NCBI RefSeq assembly: GCF_000282895.1
Contig: NZ_ALBQ01000005.1
Coordinates: 62,001-126,000, forward strand
Origin: Sphingomonas sp. ATCC 31555
GTDB taxonomy: Bacteria > Pseudomonadota > Alphaproteobacteria > Sphingomonadales > Sphingomonadaceae
Direction of reading: 5' to 3'
DNA length: 64,000 nucleotides
Numbering within the stretch: position 1 is the first letter of the stretch; the number at the start of each line of letters is the position of its first letter. The position numbers and the translations under genes were made by a program. This document shows, piece by piece, positions 27,661 through 37,129 of the stretch. The notes under the pieces are model-generated. The model was not told where the DNA came from. It worked only from the letters and a program-made list of their open reading frames with translations, and did no database searches.

Positions 27661-28322
27661 CCGGGTGGCTGGTTTTCGGCGGATTCGCGCTGCTCGGCGG
27701 GGCGCTATTGCTATTCATTCGCTTCCCACGGAGACTTTGGACGCTGCCGGCGATGGCGGTGATGCTGGCCGCCGCCGGATATGCGTGGCAGGGACGGCCG
27801 GGCCTTGCCGGGCAGCCGGCCCAGGGCGCGACGAACGCACGGCCGCTCGACCAAGACGTGATCGCCGTGCGCGAGGCGATGTTCGGTCGGTTCAATTTCG
27901 ATTTTAGCTACTTCATGGCGGCCGACGGCATGATCCGCGCCGGTGCACCGCGTCATGCGGCAGCGGTGATGCTCGGCGCCGTGCGCAAGGCGCCGAACGA
28001 TGTCGGCCTCTGGTCTTGGCTAGGGGTGGCGCTGGCCGAACAGGATGGCGATCAGCTTTCGCCGGCGGCACGCTTCGCATTCGACAAGGCGGCGAAACTC
28101 GGCCCGAGCCACCCCGGTCCGCCCTTTTTCCTGGGCATTGCCCTGGCACGAAGCGGTGACATCAGCGCCGCCCGCAACGCCTGGGGCGAAGCGCTGCAGC
28201 GCGTGCCCAAAGACGCCAGCTACCGCGACGACATGGTGAAGGCGATGCTCACGCTCGATCCCAGCCTTGCCGAGGCTGCAGCGACCGCCGCATCGGCGGA
28301 GAATGCAGGGCGCGCCCGCTAA
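27657..28322 (+). CDS. ccmI: TPR-containing CcmI-like apocytochrome chaperone
   Basis: A 221-residue protein with two N-terminal transmembrane segments (residues ~3-22 and ~30-45) and TPR-like repeats at ~90-210 (GLWSWLGVALAEQ, PPFFLGIALARSGD). This is the layout of CcmI / the C-terminal half of E. coli CcmH, which holds the apocytochrome c C-terminal helix. Last gene of the operon; it ends 81 bases before the radical-SAM gene. Confidence 0.8.
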   Translation: MTGWLVFGGFALLGGALLLFIRFPRRLWTLPAMAVMLAAAGYAWQGRPGLAGQPAQGATNARPLDQDVIAVREAMFGRFNFDFSYFMAADGMIRAGAPRHAAAVMLGAVRKAPNDVGLWSWLGVALAEQDGDQLSPAARFAFDKAAKLGPSHPGPPFFLGIALARSGDISAARNAWGEALQRVPKDASYRDDMVKAMLTLDPSLAEAAATAASAENAGRAR

Positions 28323-28403
28323 CCAACTAGTATCCGTCTATATTAAGATCGGTGCCGCCTGCGTGCGTGCGCCGCTCGTCTCCGCGGATACAGGGTCCCG
28401 ACA

Positions 28404-29873
28404 ATGCACATCGCCACTGGCAAGGCCGCCGATTTCCTAAAGAACGGCCTTAATGAAGCCGACCACGCCGCCTATGCCAAGGCTGAGGACATGTTGTGGA
28501 TCATGCTGGAGGACCTTCTGAAGCCGGATGACCGGCCGGAAATCTGGTCGGCGTTCCCGCAGTTCCTGGCAGCGTTGCCGATGTTTTCCCGCGTCGTGCG
28601 CAACAGCCATGCCAAAGCGGCGAGCGGAACCGTACAAATCGCCATGCCCGTGGCGATCGCGTTGGAGACTGTGTTGGCGATGTGCGATGCGCATGAGGGC
28701 CAGCTTGATCAGGCGCTGGCCCGACTGACTCACCTGGCCACCGTGCAGAATAACTCAGTACTGGCCCAGGGCGCGCTGTTCCACGTTCACGGCATGGCCG
28801 ATCCGGAGAACCCAAAGTATCAGCTGGAAGGCCGGTTCTGCACCAAGCCCTTCCTAGAACTGCACGTGCTCGAACGGAGTACCCATCAGTGCTGTGCAAG
28901 CTGGCTCGACAAGTCCGCCGGCGACCTGAGCGGCGCCGAGTGGCAAGACGTGTGGAATTCGCAGGCAGCGCAGGCGGTTCGCGCCAGCATCCATGACGGC
29001 AGCTACCGCCACTGTAACAAGATGGCTTGTCCCGCGATTCAAGCCGGCACGCTGCCGACCAAGGAAGAGGTAGCGAGCCGTTGGCCGGGCCTCGCCAGCC
29101 TGATCGCTGAGCAGGAAACCGTGATGGCGGCGGGGCCGGAAGACGTGAACCTCGCCTATGACCTGACGTGCAACCTATCGTGCCCCAGCTGCCGCACGAG
29201 CAAGATCGCCGCCGACGAGGCGACTCGGCAGCGCTATGACGCGATGCAGGAGCGGGCGATCCTGCCGATGCTGCGCGATGCCAAGACCGTGTTCATCACG
29301 GGATCTGGCGACCCCTTCGCCAGCAAGAATTTCCGCCGGCTGATGGAGCGGCTGACGCCAGACGAATATCCGGACCTGCGGTTTCGGATCATGACGAATG
29401 CCATGCTGTTCACCCCCCGCGAATGGGAGCGGTTCCCCGCGCTGCATCGCCGGGTTTTCGCGCTTCAGATCAGCATCGACGGCGCTTCGAAGGAAACGCA
29501 CGAACTGCTTCGCCGCGGGGCGCGCTGGGAAGTGATGCAGCAGAACCTCCGCTTTGCCGGCGATCTCTTGGCGCAGGGCCTGATCGAACGGCTTTCGCTC
29601 AGCTTCACGGTGCAAACGGAGAACTTCCACGAAATGGGCGAGGGCGTGGCGCTCGCCGACTCGCTGAACGCCACCAGCATCTATTTCGGCAAGGTCACCA
29701 ACTGGGGCACCTTCTCGCCGCAGCAATATGCGGCCAAGGCGGTGTTCCTGCCCGATCATCCCCAGCACCAGGCGTTCCTTGCCGCCATGGCCGATCCGCG
29801 GCTGCGTTCGCCGCGCGTGCAGTTGGGCAATCTTGTGGAGTATCTTCCAGACAGCCAGGCCAAGGCGGCCTGA
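28404..29873 (+). CDS. Radical SAM protein with N-terminal SPASM-like domain
   Basis: A 489-residue protein. The radical-SAM cluster motif CNLSCPSC (Cys256, Cys260, Cys263) sits in the middle, followed by a GSGDP motif for SAM binding (~300-304) and a barrel with LQISIDGASKETHELLR. Before it, residues ~145-210 hold further cysteines (Cys146, Cys163, Cys164, Cys204, Cys209) in a context typical of SPASM auxiliary clusters: DLSGAEWQDVWNS then DGSYRHCNKMAC. SPASM normally lies C-terminal to the barrel, so this is a permuted order. N-terminal residues 1-130 are helical and unrecognised. No RiPP precursor is visible next to it. Possible roles are peptide modification or cofactor assembly; substrate unknown. 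Confidence 0.82.
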   Translation: MHIATGKAADFLKNGLNEADHAAYAKAEDMLWIMLEDLLKPDDRPEIWSAFPQFLAALPMFSRVVRNSHAKAASGTVQIAMPVAIALETVLAMCDAHEGQLDQALARLTHLATVQNNSVLAQGALFHVHGMADPENPKYQLEGRFCTKPFLELHVLERSTHQCCASWLDKSAGDLSGAEWQDVWNSQAAQAVRASIHDGSYRHCNKMACPAIQAGTLPTKEEVASRWPGLASLIAEQETVMAAGPEDVNLAYDLTCNLSCPSCRTSKIAADEATRQRYDAMQERAILPMLRDAKTVFITGSGDPFASKNFRRLMERLTPDEYPDLRFRIMTNAMLFTPREWERFPALHRRVFALQISIDGASKETHELLRRGARWEVMQQNLRFAGDLLAQGLIERLSLSFTVQTENFHEMGEGVALADSLNATSIYFGKVTNWGTFSPQQYAAKAVFLPDHPQHQAFLAAMADPRLRSPRVQLGNLVEYLPDSQAKAA

Positions 29874-29881
29874 AGCCGGAA

Positions 29882-29910
29882 CGCCTCGCCCGCGTGAACC
29901 GGGCGAGGCG
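29882..29910. terminator. Hairpin between convergent radical-SAM and ald genes
   Basis: Perfect 11-bp stem CGCCTCGCCCG / CGGGCGAGGCG with a 7-base loop. No T-run; a plausible shared transcription end. Confidence 0.55.
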
Positions 29911-29920
29911 CGGAACGTCG

Positions 29921-31027
29921 TTAGGCCACCCAGGCTTCGAACGGCAGGTCGAGCGCTTCCGCCACGGCTTGGTGGCGGATCTTGCCCGCCGAAACATTCA
30001 GGCCGTTGGCGAGGTGTCGGTCCGCTCGCATCGCAGCTTCGGCGCCGCGATTGGCCAGCTTCAGCACGAACGGCAGCGTTGCGTTGTTGAGTGCGAAGGC
30101 CGAGGTACGCGCGACCGCGCCCGGCATGTTCGCCACGCAATAATGGATCACGCCGTCGACTTCGAAGACGGGGTCGTCATGCGTCGTCGGGCGGCTCGTC
30201 TCGAAACATCCGCCCTGATCGATCGCGATGTCCACCAGCACCGATCCGCGCATCATCGTCTTCAGCATGTCGCGGGTGACAAGCTTCGGTGCCGCCGCGC
30301 CCGGCACGAGCACCGCGCCGATCACCACCTGCGCTGTCTTCACCGCCTCGGCGATCGCCGCCTTGCTGGCATAGGCGGTCTTGATCTGGCTGCCGAAATG
30401 CATGTCCAGCTCGGCAAGGCGCTCGTTGCTGATGTCGTAGATCGTCACGTCGGCACGCTGGCCCGTCGCCATCTGCGCGGCGTTGATGCCCGAGACGCCG
30501 CCGCCAAGGATCGCGACCTTGCAGGGCGCCACGCCCGGCACGCCGCCGAGCAGTTCGCCGCGACCGCCCTGTTCCTTCTCGAGATAGTGCGAGGCGACCT
30601 GGACCGACATGCGTCCGGCGACTTCGCTCATGGGCTTCAGCAGGGGGAGGGCGCCCGAGTTCGACGTCACCGTCTCGTAGGCGATGCAGGTCGCGCCGGA
30701 CTTGATGAGCCCTTCCGCCTGTGGCTTGTCGGCAGCAAGGTGGAGATAGGTGAAGAGCAGGTGGCGCGGCTCGAGCAGGGCGATTTCCTGCTGCTGCGGC
30801 TCCTTCACCTTCACGATCATGTCGGATTGCGCGAAAACGGTCGCTGCGTCGGGGGCTATTTGCGCGCCGACGGCGGTGTAGGCCGAGTCGTCGAAATCGA
30901 TGCCCATACCGGCGCGGGTCTCCACCAGCACCTGATGGCCGGCGTGCACTAACTCTGCGACCGAGGCTGGCGTCAGGCCGACGCGATATTCGTGGTTCTT
31001 GATTTCCTTGGGAACGCCGATGCGCAT
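29921..31027 (-). CDS. ald: Alanine dehydrogenase
   Basis: A 368-residue NAD-dependent enzyme that interconverts L-alanine and pyruvate plus ammonia. The N terminus MRIGVPKEIKNHEYRVGLTP carries substrate-binding Arg and Lys, and the NAD fold is at AILGGGVSGINAAQMA. The start at 31027 fits the family; the longer open frame upstream crosses the intergenic region. It is divergently transcribed from an Lrp-type regulator 136 bases away, a common pairing in which the regulator controls ald. Confidence 0.95.
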   Translation of the reverse strand: MRIGVPKEIKNHEYRVGLTPASVAELVHAGHQVLVETRAGMGIDFDDSAYTAVGAQIAPDAATVFAQSDMIVKVKEPQQQEIALLEPRHLLFTYLHLAADKPQAEGLIKSGATCIAYETVTSNSGALPLLKPMSEVAGRMSVQVASHYLEKEQGGRGELLGGVPGVAPCKVAILGGGVSGINAAQMATGQRADVTIYDISNERLAELDMHFGSQIKTAYASKAAIAEAVKTAQVVIGAVLVPGAAAPKLVTRDMLKTMMRGSVLVDIAIDQGGCFETSRPTTHDDPVFEVDGVIHYCVANMPGAVARTSAFALNNATLPFVLKLANRGAEAAMRADRHLANGLNVSAGKIRHQAVAEALDLPFEAWVA

Positions 31028-31163
31028 GGGAACTCTCCTAAGTCCTGATGCCTCCATGCTAGCGCGGAAGGCCGGCACGAATCCCTGCAAAGATCGGCCT
31101 GTGATATGGGCTTTGGTGCATGGATCTTGTGTGGAGGCGGAGAAAACACGAGGTTCATGCGTG

Positions 31164-31631
31164 ATGGACCGAATCGACACAGCAATTCTCAAGTCGCTTG
31201 CCGCCGATGCGCGTGCACCCGTCAGCCAGGTGGCAGCCGCAGTGGGGCTGTCGCAGTCTGCCTGTACTCGCAGGATCCAGGCGCTGGAGGCGAATGGCCT
31301 GATCCGAGGTTATGGCGCACGCCTCGGCCATCGCACGCTCGGCTTCCGAGTGACGGCGCTGGTGGATATCACGCTGGGAACCCAGGTGGAGGAGGATCTC
31401 GCCCAGTTCGAAGCGGCGGTGGGGCGAATCGACGGTGTGGTTGAATGCGCGCTCGTCTCCGGCGGACAGGATTACCGGCTAAAGATCCTGTGCCGGGATC
31501 TGGACGATTATGAGCGGCTGCACCGCGAAAAGCTGGGCCGCCTGCCCGGAGTCGTGACGATCAACAGCAGTTTCGTGCTCCGCGAGGTGCCGACGCGGGG
31601 CGAAGCCGATGCTTTGTTCGCCGATTCATGA
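31164..31631 (+). CDS. Lrp/AsnC family transcriptional regulator
   Basis: A 155-residue regulator. N-terminal helix-turn-helix (residues ~4-55, with DARAPVSQVAAAVGLSQSAC) and C-terminal RAM/AsnC ligand-binding domain (~65-150). ATG 31164 was chosen because the HTH begins immediately after; the frame upstream is not coding. Divergent to ald, which it probably activates in response to alanine (inference from known Lrp-ald pairs). Confidence 0.9.
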   Translation: MDRIDTAILKSLAADARAPVSQVAAAVGLSQSACTRRIQALEANGLIRGYGARLGHRTLGFRVTALVDITLGTQVEEDLAQFEAAVGRIDGVVECALVSGGQDYRLKILCRDLDDYERLHREKLGRLPGVVTINSSFVLREVPTRGEADALFADS

Positions 31632-31799
31632 CGAAGTTGTGCCCGTTTTGGAACGCACATGCCGGTCGCGCGTCTCGTGGCCCTTACACCGTTGTTGATA
31701 GGGCATGTTGCACATGCTAACGGCCCGCATCCTGATGATGACGAGAACACAGGTCTCTATGGCCAGCTCGGTTCGCCTCCTTCAGCGTTTGCCACGGCG

Positions 31800-33731
31800 G
31801 TGACCCCCGCCGTGACTGGAGACGCTGCCGCGCTCCCCCCCGATTCGGAACCGCACGAAGGGCATGGCCACGGCCAGGACCCGACGTGGAAGCTCGCCAT
31901 CGGTGCCATCGGCATCGTCTTCGGCGATATCGGTACCAGCCCGCTCTACGCGTTCCGCGAGACTTTCGCGAACGAGCATCACGAACTGCCGCTTGATACG
32001 CCCCACGTGCTGGGCGCGATCAGCCTGATGTTCTGGTCGATGATGGCGGTGGTGACGCTGAAATACGTCACCATCATCATGCGGGCCGACAACAAGGGCG
32101 AAGGCGGCAGCCTGGCGCTGCTGGCGCTGATTTCCGGGCGTGGTGGGCAACGGCGCTGGACGCAAGGCATCGTGTTGCTAGGCGTGTTCGCCACGGCGTT
32201 GTTCTACGGCGACTCCATGATCACGCCGGCGGTGTCCGTGCTGTCCGCAGTCGAAGGGCTGGCCGTGGCCGCGCCCGCCTTCCATCGGTTGGTGGTGCCG
32301 ATCGCAGTCGTGATCCTGGTGCTGCTGTTCTCCATCCAGCGGACCGGAACCGCGCGGGTCGGCACGTTCTTCGGCCCGGTGATGATGCTCTATTTCCTCG
32401 TCATCGCCACGCTGGGCGTGATCAGCATGGTGCAGACGCCGTACATCCTGCAGGCATTCTCGCCGCACCATGCGGTGCAGTTCTTCACGCTCGATCCGCT
32501 GCGCGGATTCCTCGCGCTGGGTTCGATCGTGCTGGCGGTGACGGGCGCCGAGGCGCTCTACGCCGATATGGGCCATTTCGGCCGCAAGCCGATTCGCGTT
32601 TCGTGGCTGTGGTTCGTGCTGCCAGCGCTGATGATGAACTATATGGGGCAGGGGGCATTGCTGATCCGCGATGCGGAGGCGTTGCGTAGCCCCTTCTACC
32701 TGCTCGCACCCGAAGCCCTGCGGCTGCCGCTGGTGGGGCTGGCCACCGCCGCGGCGATCATCGCGTCGCAGGCGGTGATCTCCGGCGCCTTCTCGGTCAC
32801 GCAGCAGGCGATCCAGCTTGGCTTCGTGCCGCGTTTGCGGATCGATCATACCAGCGCGGCCACGGCGGGGCAGATCTATATCCCGATCATCAATTGGGCG
32901 CTGATGGTGATGGTGATCCTGCTGGTTCTCACCTTCCAGACCTCGTCCAACCTGACGGCGGCCTATGGCATTGCGGTCACCGGGGCGATGCTGATCGACA
33001 ACTGCCTGCTGGCGGTGGTGCTGTTCAACCTGTGGCACTGGAAGAAGCGCTACGCGGTCCCGCTGCTGCTGCTGTTCTTCACCGTCGACCTCGCCTATTT
33101 CGCGGCGAACCTCACCAAGGTGCCCGATGGCGGGTGGTTCCCGCTGATGGTGGGCTTCCTCATCTTCACGCTGCTCACCACTTGGGCGAAGGGGCGCAAG
33201 CTGATGATCGCACGGCTGCGCGAGAGCGCGATGCCGATCCAGATCTTTATCGAATCGGCTGCCAATGCCGCCACGCGCGTGCGCGGCACCGCGGTGTTCA
33301 TGACCTCGACGCCCGACGGCGTGCCGCATGCGCTGCTCCACAACCTGAAGCACAACAAGGTGCTGCACGACCGCGTAATCCTGCTGACCGTGAAGATCAG
33401 CGACGTCCCCTATGTGCCGGAAGAGAAGCGCATGGTGGTGGAGGATCTCGGCAAGGGCTTCCACCGCATGATCCTCTATTACGGGTTCATGCAGGAAGCG
33501 GACGTGCCGACGGCGCTGAAATCCGCCAGCGCGTGCGGGGCCGAGTTCAAGATGATGGAAACGAGCTTCTTCCTAGCCCGTCAGACGCTGCTGCCTTCCT
33601 CGCGGCCGGGCATGATGATCTGGCGCGAAAAGCTGTTCGCCTGGATGCTGCGCAACGCCGAAAGCGCGATGGAGTTTTTCCGCCTGCCCACCAACCGCGT
33701 GGTCGAGCTGGGAAGCCAGGTCGAAATTTGA
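31800..33731 (+). CDS. kup: KUP system potassium uptake protein
   Basis: A 643-residue K+:H+ symporter with about 12 transmembrane helices. The family signature [18 protein letters not shown] lies at the first helix, and a C-terminal cytoplasmic domain follows. An in-frame ATG at 31659 would add 47 residues, but that stretch has poor third-position GC. I prefer GTG 31800, which gives the normal family length and overlaps (GTGA) the stop of a 14-codon upstream frame at 31759. It is followed by the 2H phosphoesterase with a 4-base overlap. Confidence 0.9.
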   Translation: MTPAVTGDAAALPPDSEPHEGHGHGQDPTWKLAIGAIGIVFGDIGTSPLYAFRETFANEHHELPLDTPHVLGAISLMFWSMMAVVTLKYVTIIMRADNKGEGGSLALLALISGRGGQRRWTQGIVLLGVFATALFYGDSMITPAVSVLSAVEGLAVAAPAFHRLVVPIAVVILVLLFSIQRTGTARVGTFFGPVMMLYFLVIATLGVISMVQTPYILQAFSPHHAVQFFTLDPLRGFLALGSIVLAVTGAEALYADMGHFGRKPIRVSWLWFVLPALMMNYMGQGALLIRDAEALRSPFYLLAPEALRLPLVGLATAAAIIASQAVISGAFSVTQQAIQLGFVPRLRIDHTSAATAGQIYIPIINWALMVMVILLVLTFQTSSNLTAAYGIAVTGAMLIDNCLLAVVLFNLWHWKKRYAVPLLLLFFTVDLAYFAANLTKVPDGGWFPLMVGFLIFTLLTTWAKGRKLMIARLRESAMPIQIFIESAANAATRVRGTAVFMTSTPDGVPHALLHNLKHNKVLHDRVILLTVKISDVPYVPEEKRMVVEDLGKGFHRMILYYGFMQEADVPTALKSASACGAEFKMMETSFFLARQTLLPSSRPGMMIWREKLFAWMLRNAESAMEFFRLPTNRVVELGSQVEI

Positions 33732-34240
33732 GCGGGGCGCCGGCCCCGCTGATCGTCACCGCGCTGTTCGGCAAGGCGGACCAGGCGTGGTTCGATTCGC
33801 TTCGCCGCACCCATTTCCCGCCCGAGCGGAACCAGCTCGACGCGCACCTGACGCTGTTTCATAATCTTCCGCCGTCAGTGGCGGAAGAGTTGAAGCATCG
33901 GCTGGCGCAGGAGACACGCGGGGTGCGGGCACCCCGCGCGACGGTCGGCGGGCTGATGTCGCTGGGCCGCGGCGTGGCCTACCGAATCGATTCGCCCGAC
34001 CTAGTGGTGATTCGGGAAGGGCTTGTGCAGGCCTTTGCGGGCCTGTTGACGCTGCAGGATGCCGGGCGATGGCGCCCCCATGTGACCGTGCAGAACAAGG
34101 TCACGCCGGTACTCGCCAAGGCTCTGATGGCCGCGCTGTCGCGCGATTTCCAGCCGCGAAGCGTGGAAATCACGGGCCTAGCGAGCTGGTGGTATCGTGG
34201 CGGCCCGTGGGAATTGCATTCGCGTAACATGTACGCTTGA
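33728..34240 (+). CDS. 2H phosphoesterase (2'-5' RNA ligase-like) family protein
   Basis: A 170-residue protein with the two histidine motifs of the 2H superfamily: HLTLFHN (residues ~39-45) and HVTVQNKV (~117-124). Members act as cyclic phosphodiesterases or 2'-5' RNA ligases (ThpR); the exact reaction is not clear. The TTG start at 33728 overlaps the kup stop by 4 bases, so it is translationally coupled to kup. Confidence 0.82.
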   Translation: MSGAPAPLIVTALFGKADQAWFDSLRRTHFPPERNQLDAHLTLFHNLPPSVAEELKHRLAQETRGVRAPRATVGGLMSLGRGVAYRIDSPDLVVIREGLVQAFAGLLTLQDAGRWRPHVTVQNKVTPVLAKALMAALSRDFQPRSVEITGLASWWYRGGPWELHSRNMYA

Positions 34241-34296
34241 CCGCTCGAAAAGCTGGACCTATGTGGCCCCCTCGCCCGAACGGGTCGCCTTGGTAG

Positions 34297-34373
34297 GGCG
34301 GAGTAGCTCAGTTGGTTAGAGCACGGGAATCATAATCCTGGGGTCGGGGGTTCAAGTCCCTCCTCCGCTACCA
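34297..34373 (+). tRNA. tRNA-Met (anticodon CAT, elongator type)
   Basis: A 77-base cloverleaf with CCA. Acceptor GGCGGAG / CTCCGCT (last pair G-T), anticodon stem CGGGA / TCCTG with loop ATCATAA (CAT), T-arm GGGGG TTCAAGT CCCTC. Position 1 pairs and the sequence resembles alphaproteobacterial elongator tRNA-Met. tRNA-Ile2 (CAT) is less likely but cannot be fully excluded. Confidence 0.92.
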
Positions 34374-34516
34374 TCCACACTAAAATACAAAAGCGTACCG
34401 AGGGGCATCTATGCAGGCCCGTATCGGCGCGTTAAGCATATTCCCGGAAGAGTCACCGGTTCCGAACACGTTATAAGAAGAACCGGAGAGAGGTCGTCTG
34501 AAACGGAGCGCCGTGA

Positions 34517-34654
34517 ATGCGTGCATTGTATGAGTTGCCGCCCGAGCAGGTTGAGGGGCGTGGTGTTGATCCTGCGGCGTCGGGAAGCTTGCTGATCATG
34601 GCGGTAGGCACAATCGTGTTCTGGTCGGGTGTGGTGCTGCTGGTCCTTCGCTGA
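34517..34654 (+). CDS. Small single-pass membrane protein, 45 residues
   Basis: ATG 34517 opens a 45-codon frame with a GGAG Shine-Dalgarno about 8 bases upstream. The product has a polar N-terminal half (MRALYELPPEQVEGRG) and one strongly hydrophobic helix (residues ~24-44, with LLIMAVGTIVFWSGVVLLV), ending in Arg. I do not recognise the family. It sits alone between tRNA-Met and trxB. Start context and hydrophobic pattern support it as a real gene; expression is unproven. Confidence 0.6.
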   Translation: MRALYELPPEQVEGRGVDPAASGSLLIMAVGTIVFWSGVVLLVLR

Positions 34655-34791
34655 CCCGCGAAGTTTCCCTTGATGGTGTAGCAGCTTTCTTGTTCCGGCA
34701 CGGCGTTGCGCGACATTCCCGCGACGCCATGTTGCTTCCGACGGTACCCTTTCCCTAGAAGCGGCACCGAAAGATTCGACGGAAAGCATTC

Positions 34792-35763
34792 ATGACCGCT
34801 ACCCATTCCACTCGCATGTTGATCCTCGGCTCCGGCCCTGCCGGCCTTTCGGCGGCTATTTACGGCGCTCGCGCGGGCCTGGCCCCGATCGTGGTGCAGG
34901 GCATCCAGCCCGGCGGCCAACTGACCACGACCACCGATGTCGAGAATTATCCCGGCTTTCGCGAAGTGATCCAGGGCCCCTGGCTGATGCAGGAGATGCA
35001 GGCGCAAGCGGAGCATGTCGGCGCGCAGATGATGTGGGACACGATCGTCGAGGTCGATGTGAGCCAGCGGCCGTTCCGAATGGTGGGCGACAGCGGCACG
35101 GTCTATCTGGGCGACACGCTGGTGATCGCCACCGGCGCGCAGGCCCGGTGGCTGGGCCTAGACTCGGAAGAACTCTTGAAGGGCAAGGGCGTCAGCGCCT
35201 GCGCGACATGCGACGGCTTTTTCTTCCGCGGCAAGAAGGTGGCGGTGATCGGCGGCGGCAATACCGCGGTCGAGGAAGCGCTGTATCTGACCAACCACAG
35301 CCATGACGTGACGCTGATCCACCGCCGCGACAGCCTCCGCGCCGAAAAGATCCTGCAGGAGCGCCTGCACGCGAACGAGCGCATCAACGTGCTGTGGAAC
35401 AAGCAGGTCGTGCGGTTCATCGGCGGTGGGCAGCCGGAAGGTCTCGTCGCGATCGAACTGAAGGACACGGTGACGGGCGCGCTGTCGACCATCGACGTGG
35501 ACGGCGGCTTCGTTGCGATCGGGCACCATCCGGCCACCGAACTGTTCCGCGGCCACATCACGCTCGACGCTGATGGCTATATCGAAGTCGAAAAGGGGAC
35601 GACCCGCACCAACGTGCCGGGCGTATTCGCCTGCGGCGACGTGATGGATAAGCATTATCGTCAGGCGATCACCGCGGCCGGCACAGGCTGCATGGCGGCG
35701 CTGGATGCCGAACGATTCCTGGCCGAAGCGGATTTCGAGACGATCGCCCAAGCCGCCGAATAG
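34792..35763 (+). CDS. trxB: Thioredoxin-disulfide reductase
   Basis: A 323-residue FAD/NADPH enzyme that reduces thioredoxin. FAD fold at LILGSGPAGLSAAIY, redox-active Cys137-Ala-Thr-Cys140 in CATCDGFFF, NADPH fold at VAVIGGGNTAVEEAL, and FAD-binding GVFACGDVMD near the C terminus. Full length. It ends 2 bases before the convergent exosortase-associated hydrolase. Confidence 0.95.
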   Translation: MTATHSTRMLILGSGPAGLSAAIYGARAGLAPIVVQGIQPGGQLTTTTDVENYPGFREVIQGPWLMQEMQAQAEHVGAQMMWDTIVEVDVSQRPFRMVGDSGTVYLGDTLVIATGAQARWLGLDSEELLKGKGVSACATCDGFFFRGKKVAVIGGGNTAVEEALYLTNHSHDVTLIHRRDSLRAEKILQERLHANERINVLWNKQVVRFIGGGQPEGLVAIELKDTVTGALSTIDVDGGFVAIGHHPATELFRGHITLDADGYIEVEKGTTRTNVPGVFACGDVMDKHYRQAITAAGTGCMAALDAERFLAEADFETIAQAAE

Positions 35764-35765
35764 GA

Positions 35766-36503
35766 CTATTCGGCGAGCGCTTCGAGGATACGCTCGTACA
35801 GCCAGGCTTTGTCGGCACTGCCGGCAAAGCTGTGGCTATCGGTATTAAACTGTTTGCGTCGGACGCGCGTGCTCAACGCGGCGAAGGCGGGGCGGTGCAG
35901 CAGATCGGCGAAGAGCGCGCCGACCGGATCGCGTGTCGCCAGCAGTAGAGTGATCGGTATCTTCGCGTCGGTTAGCGCTTCTGCGAGCCGAGCGACCAGC
36001 GTGGACTCGCTATCGGCCCGCCGCCCGCTGATCCTGCCGATCACTTGCCGCATCCAGCCGCGAGAATCCCCCTGATCCGCCGTCTCCGGCGCCGCTGCGT
36101 CGATCCCGCTTTTCGTGACCGGATTCGCCAGCAGCAACGAATCGATCCGGGCCTGAGCGTGGAATAGCGCCAGCGCGGTCGCTCCATCGCCGTTGCCGAA
36201 GGCGACGACGCGGGCGAGCGATGCTTCCTGCCGAAAAATCTTGGTAGCCGCGGCGATATCTTCGCCGCTGTTTTCAAAGCCCTGGTTGATGCCGCTCGAA
36301 TCGCCCACGCCGCGCCGATCGAATCGAAATACCGGGAAGCCGGCCGCGGCGATGCGGTGGGCGAGCAGCGCCATGCTGCGATGTGGCCCCGCGCGCACCT
36401 CGTTCCCGCCTGAAACGATGAGCAGCCCCGCCTGACCGGAGGCAGCATCCAGCGCTCCCACCAGCATCTCTCCCAAGCAGGGAAACGCGACTAGGCTTCG
36501 CAC
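35766..36503 (-). CDS. Exosortase A system-associated hydrolase 1
   Basis: A 245-residue alpha/beta hydrolase of the XrtA/PEP-CTERM-associated group, recognised by VSGGNEVRAGPHRSM and FPVFRFDRRGVGDSSG. The nucleophile elbow reads G-N-G-D-G (AFGNGDGATAL), with Asp where a Ser/Cys nucleophile is often found. GTG 36503 was chosen because the family starts there; it overlaps the hydrolase 2 stop by 13 bases. Believed to act in exopolysaccharide-linked acyl or protein processing, but the substrate is unknown. Confidence 0.82.
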   Translation of the reverse strand: MRSLVAFPCLGEMLVGALDAASGQAGLLIVSGGNEVRAGPHRSMALLAHRIAAAGFPVFRFDRRGVGDSSGINQGFENSGEDIAAATKIFRQEASLARVVAFGNGDGATALALFHAQARIDSLLLANPVTKSGIDAAAPETADQGDSRGWMRQVIGRISGRRADSESTLVARLAEALTDAKIPITLLLATRDPVGALFADLLHRPAFAALSTRVRRKQFNTDSHSFAGSADKAWLYERILEALAE

Positions 36504-37129
36504 GCTTGCACCCAGGCCGCGATATCGGCCGCCAGCAACTCCGCGAGGGTCAAATCGTTTGTTGGCTCCGGCAGCCGCCATAGCGGCCTGCCCGGCACGC
36601 TGTGATCGGACGGCCGCATGTCCGTATCCAGCCGGACCGTGCGAGCGGGCTCGAGATGGCATTCCGGCAGCTCCTCCAGGAAGCTTTCCGGCAGGCGATG
36701 GCCGCCATAGCCCGGCATACCGTCGATGCGGTGCATCCGGTGCAGTGCGCGAAGGAGTTCCGGCCCGGTCTGGGGCGCGAAATGCCAGCGGCGACGGATC
36801 ATCACGGTCCCGTCGAGCAAGGCGCCGCTGCGCACCGCCAGCGAGTAAGCGCGCTTGCCGGCCGTGCGCGCCGCGGCGGCAAAACCAGCACGCAGATCGG
36901 AGATCGCGATGCGATCGGTGGGGATCAGGCTGTCGCCCGTGCCCGGCAGTTCGGGAAGGACGCCGGCGATGCCCCGATCGGCAAGTGCCCGCAAAATGGC
37001 AACCACGAACGCGCGGGTGCGGTTCGCTTCTTCAAATAGCGGCAGCGCCGCCACGACGACCGGACCGCTGCCGGGCCCGAAGCGCAGCATCGCTTCGCGG
37101 CCACCAGCCCAGTCATAGGGTTCGATCAC
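36491..37129 (-). CDS. Exosortase A system-associated hydrolase 2
   Basis: A 212-residue alpha/beta-hydrolase-like protein, partner of hydrolase 1 in XrtA loci. N terminus with VVVAALPLFEEANRTRAF and LPELPGTGDSL; the elbow-like SLAVRSGALL carries a Ser. Function unknown; always found with the acyl carrier protein and ligase. Overlaps the acyl carrier protein stop by 4 bases (ATGA). Confidence 0.8.
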   Translation of the reverse strand: MIEPYDWAGGREAMLRFGPGSGPVVVAALPLFEEANRTRAFVVAILRALADRGIAGVLPELPGTGDSLIPTDRIAISDLRAGFAAAARTAGKRAYSLAVRSGALLDGTVMIRRRWHFAPQTGPELLRALHRMHRIDGMPGYGGHRLPESFLEELPECHLEPARTVRLDTDMRPSDHSVPGRPLWRLPEPTNDLTLAELLAADIAAWVQACEA

